64,000 bases of DNA from an uncultured Eubacteriales bacterium (lineage in GTDB: Bacteria > Bacillota > Clostridia > Oscillospirales > Acutalibacteraceae), in the NCBI GenBank assembly GCA_910584745.1, contig CAJUDG010000016.1, positions 30,235 to 94,234 of the forward strand, written 5' to 3'. The translations under genes and the position numbers were made by a program. How positions within the stretch are numbered: position 1 is the first letter of the stretch; each line of letters starts with the position of its first letter. Below the pieces are notes generated by a model that was given only the letters and a program-made list of their open reading frames with translations, made no database searches and was not told the origin of the DNA. Positions 26,358-34,836 of the stretch are shown piece by piece.

Positions 26358-27554
26358 ATGTCCGAAGCATTGGCCGAGGCCGCGGTGGTCCTTTTCCCCA
26401 TACTCTGTGCCTGTGTGGGGCTTATGAGCGGCGTCCGGGGGCGGCGCTCCCGCCTTGTCCCGGCAGCCGCGGCGCTTTTGATGTCCGTGGCCGCGTTCGC
26501 TTTCGGCACGATAATACACGCCCTTATCTACGCCGCCGTTTATGCCGCCATCGGCTACGCGTTTTTTGCCGTCTCCCGGCTCATGGGCCGGTTTCTCCGC
26601 GCCCGCAGCCGGAGCGGGCCTTACTTGGACCTAACAGCGATGCTCTCCTTCTGTATGCTTACAGCCATACTTCTCTGCTATTTTATCTCAAAGCGCTGGT
26701 ACATGCTCCACATGGCCCTGCTGTTCTGGGCGGCGTGTACCGCGGCGCTTATGTTCAGGTACAAGCTCCGAGGGCTCCCGGGCCGCGCCCTGGATATCCT
26801 CTCAAAGCCCCTTGGGGTCTTCATCCTCACCGCGGCCTATACCCTAGCTGCCGCGCTGCTCCTCTGTCCATTAGACGCGCTGGACACGCTCGAGAAGTAT
26901 GAAGCCCCCCTGTTCTTCACTGTGCCCCTGGGCCTTATCTTCTATCCCCTCATCTTCCTCGTCACCGGCATAGCGGCAGGGCAGTTCCCTAAAAAGCTCT
27001 GGCCCGTGCCGCTGGCGGTACTTGCCATACTGTTCACCGTTTCCAACTGCTATGGGCGCGGCATTTTCGCCATTGGGTACTATAGCGATATGGACTACTA
27101 TATGAGGCATATCGTGTTCACAATGCTGGTATATGTGGGCCTTGGCTATCTTGCCATACTCCTCTCGCGGGTATTCTTCCGGAACCGCCCCGAGCCCCTT
27201 ATCCCCCGGTTCTGGGTGGCGCTGGGGACCCTGGCGGCAGGGCCGCTGATATTCGGCGCGGCCTATATCCCCGGCTTCTGCTGGGGACACCCCCTCTGGG
27301 GAGAGCTGCTGTGGTACATCCTACACCTGGGGCTCGCGGTCACGGTGGGAATACTCTCCGGCGGGAACATCAGGCGGTACGTTATCATGCCGTTTCTCCC
27401 GCTGCTTGTGACATACATGCAGATATGCCCGCCGGTCGTCCCCGGCGCCCAGCCGAAGCTGCCCTGGGCCCTGAGCGAGGCATGGGCAGTGATCTGCTTT
27501 TTCGTGTGCTACCTATGTATGCTCCTCAAATTTTTTCTCAAGCCAAAGAATTAA
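26358..27554 (+). CDS. Polytopic membrane protein, unknown function
   Basis: A 398-residue protein with about ten to twelve predicted hydrophobic segments and few charged loops. The start lies 1 nt after the NahK-like stop, so the two are co-translated. There is no transporter signature I can name. Its partner suggests a role near carbohydrate uptake or an envelope process, but this rests on context alone. The 3' end overlaps a small convergent gene by about 40 bp. Confidence 0.65.
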   Translation: MSEALAEAAVVLFPILCACVGLMSGVRGRRSRLVPAAAALLMSVAAFAFGTIIHALIYAAVYAAIGYAFFAVSRLMGRFLRARSRSGPYLDLTAMLSFCMLTAILLCYFISKRWYMLHMALLFWAACTAALMFRYKLRGLPGRALDILSKPLGVFILTAAYTLAAALLLCPLDALDTLEKYEAPLFFTVPLGLIFYPLIFLVTGIAAGQFPKKLWPVPLAVLAILFTVSNCYGRGIFAIGYYSDMDYYMRHIVFTMLVYVGLGYLAILLSRVFFRNRPEPLIPRFWVALGTLAAGPLIFGAAYIPGFCWGHPLWGELLWYILHLGLAVTVGILSGGNIRRYVIMPFLPLLVTYMQICPPVVPGAQPKLPWALSEAWAVICFFVCYLCMLLKFFLKPKN

Positions 27555-27767
27555 AGCGTCCAGTCCATCCTGAGTCAGGGGAAAGCTCTCCTCTGACTTT
27601 TCCTTTGCCTTTTCAAAGCACATATCCTCCAGCCAGCACCAGGCCAGAAGCCTCTCGTTCTCCCTGTCTGGCTCCACCCTGTACCGTATTATCCTCCCAT
27701 CGCCGCTATGGCTCCCGGCAAACCGATTGCCCTCGGTGAAATACACCAGCTTCTGCATGTCAAGCAC
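27513..27767 (-). CDS. Small conserved-type protein (84 aa)
   Basis: A small acidic protein starting at GTG 27767 with a full AGGAGG 8 nt upstream; an ATG three codons in is too far from that site. The sequence (LVYFTEGNRFAGSH..., LLAWCWLEDMCFEKA, FPLTQDGLDALILWL) looks like a folded domain rather than a shadow frame. It converges on and overlaps the membrane protein gene. It lies 24 bp downstream of the ymdB stop on the same strand, so it may be a late member of the rny-ymdB unit. No function is known to me. Confidence 0.6.
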   Translation of the reverse strand: MLDMQKLVYFTEGNRFAGSHSGDGRIIRYRVEPDRENERLLAWCWLEDMCFEKAKEKSEESFPLTQDGLDALILWLEKKFEEHT

Positions 27768-27791
27768 GATATCTTCCTCCTATAGTAAAAG

Positions 27792-28565
27792 TCATGTGAC
27801 GCTCAGCCTCTCCACCCCCACGCAGAGTCCCGTGGCCTCGTCGGCGGTGAATATCACGCAGTCCATCCTGCACGGCCCCTTTTCAAGCTCAAAGCGGGCG
27901 GGCATCTTGGTCACGTACCGGTTGATGATTATCTCCGGCTTCACCCCCAGCACCGAGTCGATGACCCCCGTCATGCCCGCGTCGGAGATATAGCCCGTGC
28001 CCTTTGGCAGCACGCACTCGTCGGCGGTGGGCACATGGGTGTGGGTGCCGAACAGGGCCGTCACCCGGCCGTCGGCGTAAAAGCCCAGGGCCCGCTTCTC
28101 GCCCGTTGCCTCAGCGTGGAAGTCCACGACGCATATTTTCGGCATATCCGGTGACCTGAGAAGCTGGTCCAGCATCTCAAAGGGGGACTCAAGGCTGTCC
28201 ATATACATGGTGCCCATAAGGTTTATGACCCCAACCCGCACCCTGCCAAGGTCCATAACACAGAAGCCCCTGCCTGGGGCCGCCGCCGGGTAGTTGGCCG
28301 GGCGCAGCAGGGTCTCCCAGGAGTCGTACATATGAAAGCTCTCCTTGCGGCGAAAGCTATGATTGCCTGTGGTTATAACGTCCGCGCCGCTGTCCAGCAG
28401 GTGGGTGGCCGAGGCATGGGTTATGCCGTTGCCGTCAGCGGAGTTCTCGCCGTTTACTACGCACAGGTCTATGCCCTTCAGCTTTTTAAGGGCGGGCAGC
28501 CGCTGCCTTAAAAACTCGCAGCCGATACTGCCCACCACGTCGCCCACACAGAGTATATTTACCAT
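27792..28565 (-). CDS. ymdB: YmdB-family metallophosphoesterase (cyclic nucleotide phosphodiesterase)
   Basis: A 257-residue TIGR00282/YmdB protein. Metal-binding motifs run along the chain: CVGDVVGSIG, VVNGENSADGNGI, TTGNHSFRRKE, CVVDFHAEATGEK and FGTHTHVPTADE. Members hydrolyse 2',3'- and 3',5'-cyclic nucleotides and affect sporulation and biofilm decisions in Bacillus. It lies downstream of rny on the same strand, the usual order in Bacillota, consistent with a role alongside RNA turnover. Confidence 0.92.
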   Translation of the reverse strand: MVNILCVGDVVGSIGCEFLRQRLPALKKLKGIDLCVVNGENSADGNGITHASATHLLDSGADVITTGNHSFRRKESFHMYDSWETLLRPANYPAAAPGRGFCVMDLGRVRVGVINLMGTMYMDSLESPFEMLDQLLRSPDMPKICVVDFHAEATGEKRALGFYADGRVTALFGTHTHVPTADECVLPKGTGYISDAGMTGVIDSVLGVKPEIIINRYVTKMPARFELEKGPCRMDCVIFTADEATGLCVGVERLSVT

Positions 28566-28646
28566 ACCTTTTTCTCCCTTTCTACCAGGAAAATAAGTCA
28601 GATGAAGCGGGTCTCATCCCATATCATGCCCAAAAATACCAGGAAA

Positions 28647-28668
28647 GGCGCGCCAAACACAGCGCGCC
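28647..28668 (-). terminator. Terminator-like hairpin after rny
   Basis: A GGCGCGC/GCGCGCC stem with an 8-nt loop just past the rny stop. On the minus strand it is followed only by a short T run, so read-through into ymdB is plausible; on the plus strand CTTTTT follows. Confidence 0.6.
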
Positions 28669-28675
28669 CTTTTTC

Positions 28676-30238
28676 CTATTTCGCGTAGTCCACGGTCCGG
28701 CTCTCCCTTATCATGTTCACCTTTATCTGTCCGGGATAGTCCAGATCGCCCTCTATCTTCTTGCATATCTCCCGGGCGAGTAAGGTCATCTCCTCGTCGC
28801 TGACAAGGTCCGGCTTTACAAGTATCCGCACCTCACGCCCGGCCTGTATGGCATAGCAGCTGTCCACGCCGCCAAAGGAGGAGACCAGCTCCTCAAGCTT
28901 CTCAAGCCGCTTGATATAGTTCTCCAGGTTCTCCCTGCGTGCCCCGGGCCTTGCGGCGGATATGGCGTCCGCGGCCTGGACTATGCAGGCCACGATGGTC
29001 TTCGCCTCCACGTCCCCGTGGTGGGCGGCGATGGCGTGCACAACGGCCTCGCTCTCCCGGTACTTCTTCGCAACCTCCACGCCTATCTGCACGTGAGAGC
29101 CCTCCATCTCGTGGTCCAGGGCCTTGCCTATGTCGTGCAGGAGCCCCGCCCGCTTTGCGACGGTGGGGTTCAGCCCCAGCTCAGAGGCTATCATGCCCGA
29201 GAGATAGGCCACCTCCAGAGAGTGGTTCAGGACGTTCTGGCCGTAGCTCGTGCGGAACTTCAGCCTGCCCAGCAGCTTTACCAGCTCGTGATGCACGCCG
29301 TTGACGCCAACCTCCAGCACAGCCCTCTCGCCGGCCTGCTTGATGGCGGACTCCACCTCGCGCCTGGCCTTCTCCACGGTCTCCTCTATCCTTGTGGGAT
29401 GTATGCGCCCGTCGGAGATAAGCTTCTCCAGGGCGACCCTCGCCACCTCCCGGCGCACGGGCTCGAAGCTTGAGAGGGTTATGGCCTCCGGGGTGTCGTC
29501 GATGATAAGGTCCACGCCCGTCAGCGTCTCTATGGCCCGGATATTCCGGCCCTCCCGGCCGATTATCCTGCCCTTCATCTCGTCGTTGGGAAGGGGTACA
29601 ACGCTTATGGCCGCCTCTGACACGTGGTCCGCGGCGCAGCGCTGAATGGCCGTGGCGATTATCTCCCTGGCGGTATTGTCGCTCTCCTCCTTCATCTGCT
29701 GCTCAAACTCGCGTATCTTTACCGCTTTCTCGTGCACCAGCTCGTTCTCAAGGTTATTCAGCAGGTACTCTTTCGCCTGCTCCATGGAGAAGCTTGATAT
29801 CTTCTCCAGCATGTCAAACTGGCTCTTTCTGACGGCCTCGGCCTCCTTTAAGCGCTCCTCGGCCTTTTTATTGCGCTGGTCTATCTGGTCCTCCTTGCGC
29901 TCTAAGGTCTCCAGCTTCTTCTCCAGGCTCTCCTCCTTCTGAAGGTTCCTGCGCTCCTGGTGCTGGATCTCCCTGCGCCTGTCAGAGAGCTCCTTCTCGC
30001 TCTCGTTTCTCAGCTTGTGGATCTCGTCCTTGCCCTCAAGGATTATCTCCTTTTTCCTCGCTTCCGCCGTCTTTATCGCGTCGCCTACGATCCGCTTGGC
30101 CTCCTCCTCGGCCGAGCCGATGGCCGCCTCCGCCTTGGACTTTCGGTAGTTGATCCCAAGGAAGAACGCCGCCGCCCCCGCAAGCCCTGCCGCAAGGACC
30201 GCTATCACGATACACAGCCATACCGGTATTCCGCCCAA
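28676..30238 (-). CDS. rny: Ribonuclease Y
   Basis: A 520-residue RNase Y, the membrane-anchored endonuclease that starts bulk mRNA decay in Bacillota. Domain order is textbook: an N-terminal membrane segment (about residues 4-26), a long charged coiled coil (about 30-200), a KH RNA-binding domain (IIGREGRNIRAIE, near residue 230) and an HD domain (AGLLHDIGKALDHE, near residue 365). Length is normal. It reads into the ymdB gene. Confidence 0.97.
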   Translation of the reverse strand: MGGIPVWLCIVIAVLAAGLAGAAAFFLGINYRKSKAEAAIGSAEEEAKRIVGDAIKTAEARKKEIILEGKDEIHKLRNESEKELSDRRREIQHQERRNLQKEESLEKKLETLERKEDQIDQRNKKAEERLKEAEAVRKSQFDMLEKISSFSMEQAKEYLLNNLENELVHEKAVKIREFEQQMKEESDNTAREIIATAIQRCAADHVSEAAISVVPLPNDEMKGRIIGREGRNIRAIETLTGVDLIIDDTPEAITLSSFEPVRREVARVALEKLISDGRIHPTRIEETVEKARREVESAIKQAGERAVLEVGVNGVHHELVKLLGRLKFRTSYGQNVLNHSLEVAYLSGMIASELGLNPTVAKRAGLLHDIGKALDHEMEGSHVQIGVEVAKKYRESEAVVHAIAAHHGDVEAKTIVACIVQAADAISAARPGARRENLENYIKRLEKLEELVSSFGGVDSCYAIQAGREVRILVKPDLVSDEEMTLLAREICKKIEGDLDYPGQIKVNMIRESRTVDYAK

Positions 30239-30579
30239 TCGGGCACCTCCTTTTCTGAATTGATATTAAGATTTTTTGAAAACAGATACCAAGCCGGCAA
30301 GTATACTCCCTCCCGGGACCTTCCGGCCTGTCCGGGAACTTCCCGGAAAATGCGCATGGCTGCCTATTTGATTTTTATATATTTTGCCGGTCACATCAGC
30401 CCGGGCCCGCCAAAAGGCGCCCGCCCGAAAGCTGTAAGGTTTAAGTAGTACAGGAATATATAAAAAAGTATATAAAAAGCACCCGAGTGCACTCCATGTA
30501 TAATTGTATAACTACAGCCGGGAATTGTCAAGAAATTCATGAATTTTTCTCCCGCAAAAATAGAAAATATATCTTTACC
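30239..30579. other. Divergent intergenic region between rny and the thrS leader
   Basis: About 340 bp without a supportable gene. It is AT-rich towards the right and must contain the rny promoter on the minus strand. No other feature is seen. Confidence 0.6.
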
Positions 30580-30608
30580 TTGACTTTTACCTCCCCTGCC
30601 GCTATAAT
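30580..30608 (+). promoter_or_regulatory. Promoter of thrS
   Basis: TTGACT (30580-30585), 17-bp spacer, TATAAT (30603-30608), about 20 bp ahead of the T-box leader. Confidence 0.8.
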
Positions 30609-30628
30609 TTTATATAATAAAAATGCAA

Positions 30629-30906
30629 AGATGAGGAAGCCGGGGCCATTCCATACCCCCCGCTTAAGAGAGTCCGCGTCGAAGGCTGAGAGCGCGGACA
30701 ACGGGACCGGTGCCGGACACCACCTCGGAGCAGCTGCCGAAAGGACAGCCGGCCGGCCCCGTTACAGGCCTATTGAGGAGACTTCGCTTATGCGAAGTCT
30801 TGAATCCGGGTGGAACCGCGGCGCGCCTTAAATTTTACCCAAAGGTTTGCGTCGCCCCAGGGAGAGTTCATCTTGTATGAACTCTTATGCTGAGGGCGGC
30901 TTTTTT
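30629..30906 (+). promoter_or_regulatory. T-box leader controlling thrS
   Basis: An untranslated leader with the conserved T-box element GGGTGGAACCGCGG (30808-30821), preceded by several stem-loops including the Stem I region, and followed by a terminator. The terminator (inner stem AGAGTTCAT/ATGAACTCT) ends in TTTTTT at 30901-30906. Uncharged tRNA-Thr would bind the specifier loop and the T-box and prevent termination. The exact specifier codon was not placed. Confidence 0.9.
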
Positions 30907-30933
30907 ACTGCCCCGGCGGAAAGGAGAAAAGCT

Positions 30934-32838
30934 ATGATAGTTATCGACCTGAAAGGCCAGCCAAAGGAATTCGAGGCGGGCATCACCCCCGCCGAAGTGG
31001 CAAAGTCCATCGGCATGGGGCTCTACAAGTCCGCCTGCGCCGCCAGAGTTGACGATGTGGTCTGCGACCTGCGCACGCCCCTTACCGAGGACTGCAGGCT
31101 GGAGATACTCACCTTCGACGACCAGGACGGCAAAAAGGCCTACTGGCACACCACCTCCCACATCCTGGCCCAGGCCGTGGGCCGGCTGTACCCCGGCACG
31201 AAGTTCGCCATCGGCCCGGCCATCGACAACGGCTTCTACTACGACTTCGACCTGCCCGCCCCCATCTCCCCCGACGACCTGTCCAAGATCGAGGATGAGA
31301 TAAAGAAGATCATCAAGGAGAACACGGAGCTCACCCGATTCGAGATGGACCCCGCCGACGCCATGGACAAGATGTCCGGCCAGGAGTACAAGCAGGAGCT
31401 TATAGAGGAGCACAGCGGCAACGGCGAGAAGATAAGCTTCTACGAGCAGGGGGACTTCTGCGACCTGTGCGCGGGCCCCCACCTGATGAGCACCGGCGGG
31501 GTCAAGGCCGTCAAGCTCACCTCCATCACCGGGGCCTACTGGCGCGGGGACTCCACCAAGAAGATGCTCACCCGTATCTATGGTATATCCTTCCCCAAGG
31601 CCAGCCAGCTTGAGGAGCACCTGCAAATGCTGGAGGAGGCCAAGAAGCGGGATCACCGCAGGATAGGCCGAGAACAGGGCCTCTTTATGCTCCGGGACGA
31701 GGGCCCGGGCTTCCCCTTCTTCCTGCCAAAGGGCATGGTGCTGAAGAACACCCTTCTGGAGTATTGGCGGGAGGTCCACAAGAAGTACGGCTACCTGGAG
31801 ATAAGCACCCCCATCATGCTCAACCGCCAGCTCTGGGAGCGCAGCGGCCACTGGGACCACTATAAGGACAATATGTACACCACGGAGATAGACGACACCA
31901 CCTTTGCCGTAAAGCCCATGAACTGCCCGGGAGGTATGCTCGTCTACCAGAGCGAGCCCCACTCCTATAAGGAGCTGCCCCTTAGGGTGGGGGAGCTGGG
32001 CCTTGTTCACCGCCACGAGCTCTCCGGCGCGCTGCACGGCCTGTTCCGTGTGCGCTGCTTCACTCAGGACGATGCGCATATCTTCATGACCCCGGACCAG
32101 ATGCAGGACGTTATCCAGGAGGTAGTACGGCTCTTCGACGAGGTATACTCCACCTTTGGCCTAAAATATACCATTGAGCTCTCCACTATGCCCGAGGACC
32201 ATATCGGCACCGTGGAGGAGTGGGAGAAGAACCAGGATATCCTGAAAGAGGCCATTACGGCAATGGGCAAGGACTTCGTGATAAACGAGGGCGACGGCGC
32301 TTTTTACGGGCCAAAGCTCGACTTCCACATCGCCGACTCCCTTGGCCGCACCTGGCAGTGTGGGACCATACAGCTTGACAGCCAGCTGCCCGAGCGCTTC
32401 CAGCTTGAGTACACCGGCGAGGACGGGCAAAAGCACCGGCCCGTGATGATCCACCGGGTGGTGCTGGGGTCCATCGAGCGCTTCATCGGCGTTATCACCG
32501 AGCACCTTGCAGGGAAGTTCCCCCTGTGGCTCAGCCCCGTCCAGGCTGTGGTCCTGCCCATCTCAGAAAGGCACCACGGATACGCAAAGGCCCTTACCTC
32601 AAAGCTTGAGGAGGCCGGGCTGAGGGTTGAGTGCGACCTGCGCGCCGAGAAGACCGGCTATAAGATACGCGAGGCCCAGGTCCAGCAGATCCCCTATATG
32701 CTTGTGGTGGGCGACAAGGAGATAGAGTCCGCCGGCATCTCCGTGCGCCACCGCAGGGAGGGCGATATGGGGCTTATGGATGCAGGGGCCTTTATCGACA
32801 TGGCCCTGAAGGAAATAAAGACCAAAGAGCTCAAATAA
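30934..32838 (+). CDS. thrS: Threonyl-tRNA synthetase
   Basis: A 634-residue ThrRS. It has an N-terminal TGS domain (residues 1-60), an editing domain with HTTSHILAQAV (near residue 70) and CAGPHL, a class II catalytic core with MNCPGGMLVY, RVRCFTQDDAHIF and the motif 3 region HRVVLGSIERF, and a C-terminal anticodon-binding domain. The start is ATG 30934 with AAGGAG upstream; the open frame further left is the T-box terminator and is not translated. Expression is set by the T-box. Confidence 0.97.
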   Translation: MIVIDLKGQPKEFEAGITPAEVAKSIGMGLYKSACAARVDDVVCDLRTPLTEDCRLEILTFDDQDGKKAYWHTTSHILAQAVGRLYPGTKFAIGPAIDNGFYYDFDLPAPISPDDLSKIEDEIKKIIKENTELTRFEMDPADAMDKMSGQEYKQELIEEHSGNGEKISFYEQGDFCDLCAGPHLMSTGGVKAVKLTSITGAYWRGDSTKKMLTRIYGISFPKASQLEEHLQMLEEAKKRDHRRIGREQGLFMLRDEGPGFPFFLPKGMVLKNTLLEYWREVHKKYGYLEISTPIMLNRQLWERSGHWDHYKDNMYTTEIDDTTFAVKPMNCPGGMLVYQSEPHSYKELPLRVGELGLVHRHELSGALHGLFRVRCFTQDDAHIFMTPDQMQDVIQEVVRLFDEVYSTFGLKYTIELSTMPEDHIGTVEEWEKNQDILKEAITAMGKDFVINEGDGAFYGPKLDFHIADSLGRTWQCGTIQLDSQLPERFQLEYTGEDGQKHRPVMIHRVVLGSIERFIGVITEHLAGKFPLWLSPVQAVVLPISERHHGYAKALTSKLEEAGLRVECDLRAEKTGYKIREAQVQQIPYMLVVGDKEIESAGISVRHRREGDMGLMDAGAFIDMALKEIKTKELK

Positions 32839-32856
32839 TTACCGCTTCATAATGCA

Positions 32857-32892
32857 GGACCCCCGTTTTCCCACCTTGGGAAGGCGGGGGTT
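32857..32892 (+). terminator. Hairpin after thrS
   Basis: An ACCCCCG...CGGGGGT stem with an inner TTCCC/GGGAA pairing, 19 bp after the stop. The following T run is poor. Confidence 0.6.
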
Positions 32893-32971
32893 CAATTCTG
32901 CCCATAAACGCGCGCCCAAGTGGGCAAAAACTCGTCATCCCGCTGAAAAATGAATTTTTCAGTAAAACCTC

Positions 32972-32999
32972 TTGCATTTTTTTCTCCTTCCGCTAAAAT
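32972..32999 (+). promoter_or_regulatory. Promoter of the ABC exporter pair
   Basis: TTGCAT (32972-32977), 16-bp spacer, TAAAAT (32994-32999). A CCCCCT/AGGGGG hairpin lies in the leader just before the first gene. Confidence 0.55.
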
Positions 33000-33065
33000 A
33001 GGTGGAGTTTAAAAAAACAATGCCCCCTAAAAGGGGGCTTGCCAAAGGCAAGGAGGGATTTCAAA

Positions 33066-34835
33066 ATGTTCCAGCTTCGATGGGTCTGGACCCGAATGGC
33101 GGGCTGTCACCGCCGGTACGTGTTCGCCCTGTTCTCCACCGCCGCCCTGGCTGTCTTAGCCCTGGGCAACTCCGTGATAACCGCGCGCATCATGGACACC
33201 GTGTTCTACCCCCTGCAGGAGTCCGGCATGGTCACCCCGGAGGTAATGCACCAGCTTATTGTGCTGGTTGCCGTGCTGGTGGGCTTTGTGCTGTTCCGCA
33301 CGGGCTTTGGCTACTTACAGATAATGATGTACGAGACCTGCTCCCAAAAGCTCATCTATGAGCTTAGGCGGGACCTGTACAAAAACATGCAGGAGCAGGA
33401 CCAGGCCTTTTACGGCACCTACCGCACCGGGGACCTTATGACCCGCCTTACCGGCGACATGGACATGATACGCCACGCGGTCTGCTGGGTCATACGCCAG
33501 CTTATCAGCTGCACGGTGCTGTTCTTCACCACGGCCATTACCTTCTTAGTCACCGACTGGCAGTTCGCCCTTACGATGCTAGCCGTGACTCCCTTTATCT
33601 TCTTTCTGACCTATATGTTCTCAAAGCGGGTCCGCCCCCTGTACGTGGACGTGCGGGAGAAGCTCTCCAGCCTCAATACCGCCGCCCAGGAGAACATCTC
33701 CGGCAACAGGGTGGTAAAGGCCTTTGCTCGTGAAGACTACGAGATAGCACGCTTTGACGAGAAGAACCAGGCCTACCGGGAGGCCAACAAGACCTCCTCC
33801 CTGCTGTGGCTGAAGTTCAGCCCCTACATAGAGACCCTGTCCCAGTCCCTTTCAATAGCCGTGCTCCTGGTGGGCGGCATCTTCCTCATAAACGGCCGGA
33901 TAACCATCGGCACCTTCACCATGTTCAACGGCCTGACCTGGACCCTCTCTGACCCCATGCGTATGCTGGGTATGCACCTTAACGACCTGCAGCGCTTCTT
34001 CGCCAGCTCCTCGAAGATAATTGAGCTGTACTACTCCAAGTCCACAATCGTCTCCCGCCCCGACGCCATAAAGCCGGAGGGGCGCATAAAGGGCGAGATA
34101 CAGTTCAAGGGGGCGGGGCTAAAGCTCCACGGCACAGAGGTGCTGAAGGATATAGACCTGACCGTTGATCCTGGCGAGACCGTGGCCATAATGGGCCCCA
34201 CGGGCGCCGGAAAGACCTCCCTTATTAGCCTTATCCCCCGCTTCACTGACGTTACAAAGGGCGAGGTGGACATAGACGGCATACCAGTAAGAAGGTACGA
34301 TTTAAAGTCCCTGCGCTCTTCCATAGGCATCGCCACCCAGGACGTGTTCCTGTTCTCGGACTCCGTTGACGGCAACATAGCCTACGGCGACAGCGATATG
34401 TCCGAGGAGGAGGTCAAGCGCTTTGCCAAGATGGCCGACGTGGACTTCGCCGAGAAGCTCTCAGAGGGCTTCGACACGGTGATAGGCGAGCGGGGCACCG
34501 GCCTCTCCGGCGGCCAGAAGCAGCGCATAGCTTTGGCCCGGGCCCTGGCGGTGAAGCCCAGTATTTTGATACTCGACGACACCACCAGCGCCGTGGACCT
34601 GGAGACCGAGAAATACATTCAGGAACAGCTGGCAAATCTCGACTTCCCCTGCACGAAGATAATCGTGGCCCAGCGTATCTCAACCACCAAGCGCGCGGAC
34701 AAGATAGTGGTCATCGAGGACGGCAGGATCACCGACATTGGCACCCATCAGGAGCTCTCCCAGAAGCCCGGCTACTATAGGGAAGTGTTCCTGCTGCAGA
34801 ACGGCCAGGACGACGATATGAAGGAGGTGGGCTGA
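33066..34835 (+). CDS. ABC exporter half-transporter, subunit A
   Basis: A 589-residue type IV ABC exporter. Six membrane helices are followed by an ATPase domain with Walker A GPTGAGKTSL (near residue 380), the signature LSGGQKQRIALARAL and Walker B ILILDDTTSAVD. In Walker B the usual catalytic Glu is replaced by Asp (DDTTSAVD), marking this subunit as the one with the degenerate nucleotide site of a heterodimer. The start is ATG 33066, 9 nt after AGGAGG. Partner gene 1 nt downstream. The family covers multidrug and lipid exporters; the substrate is unknown. Confidence 0.9.
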   Translation: MFQLRWVWTRMAGCHRRYVFALFSTAALAVLALGNSVITARIMDTVFYPLQESGMVTPEVMHQLIVLVAVLVGFVLFRTGFGYLQIMMYETCSQKLIYELRRDLYKNMQEQDQAFYGTYRTGDLMTRLTGDMDMIRHAVCWVIRQLISCTVLFFTTAITFLVTDWQFALTMLAVTPFIFFLTYMFSKRVRPLYVDVREKLSSLNTAAQENISGNRVVKAFAREDYEIARFDEKNQAYREANKTSSLLWLKFSPYIETLSQSLSIAVLLVGGIFLINGRITIGTFTMFNGLTWTLSDPMRMLGMHLNDLQRFFASSSKIIELYYSKSTIVSRPDAIKPEGRIKGEIQFKGAGLKLHGTEVLKDIDLTVDPGETVAIMGPTGAGKTSLISLIPRFTDVTKGEVDIDGIPVRRYDLKSLRSSIGIATQDVFLFSDSVDGNIAYGDSDMSEEEVKRFAKMADVDFAEKLSEGFDTVIGERGTGLSGGQKQRIALARALAVKPSILILDDTTSAVDLETEKYIQEQLANLDFPCTKIIVAQRISTTKRADKIVVIEDGRITDIGTHQELSQKPGYYREVFLLQNGQDDDMKEVG

Positions 34836-34836
34836 A

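Noticed and set aside
33020..33045. CCCCCT/AGGGGG hairpin before the ABC exporter as a terminator or riboswitch
   Set aside because: The stem is short with no T run or conserved aptamer sequence; it is only mentioned in the promoter entry.
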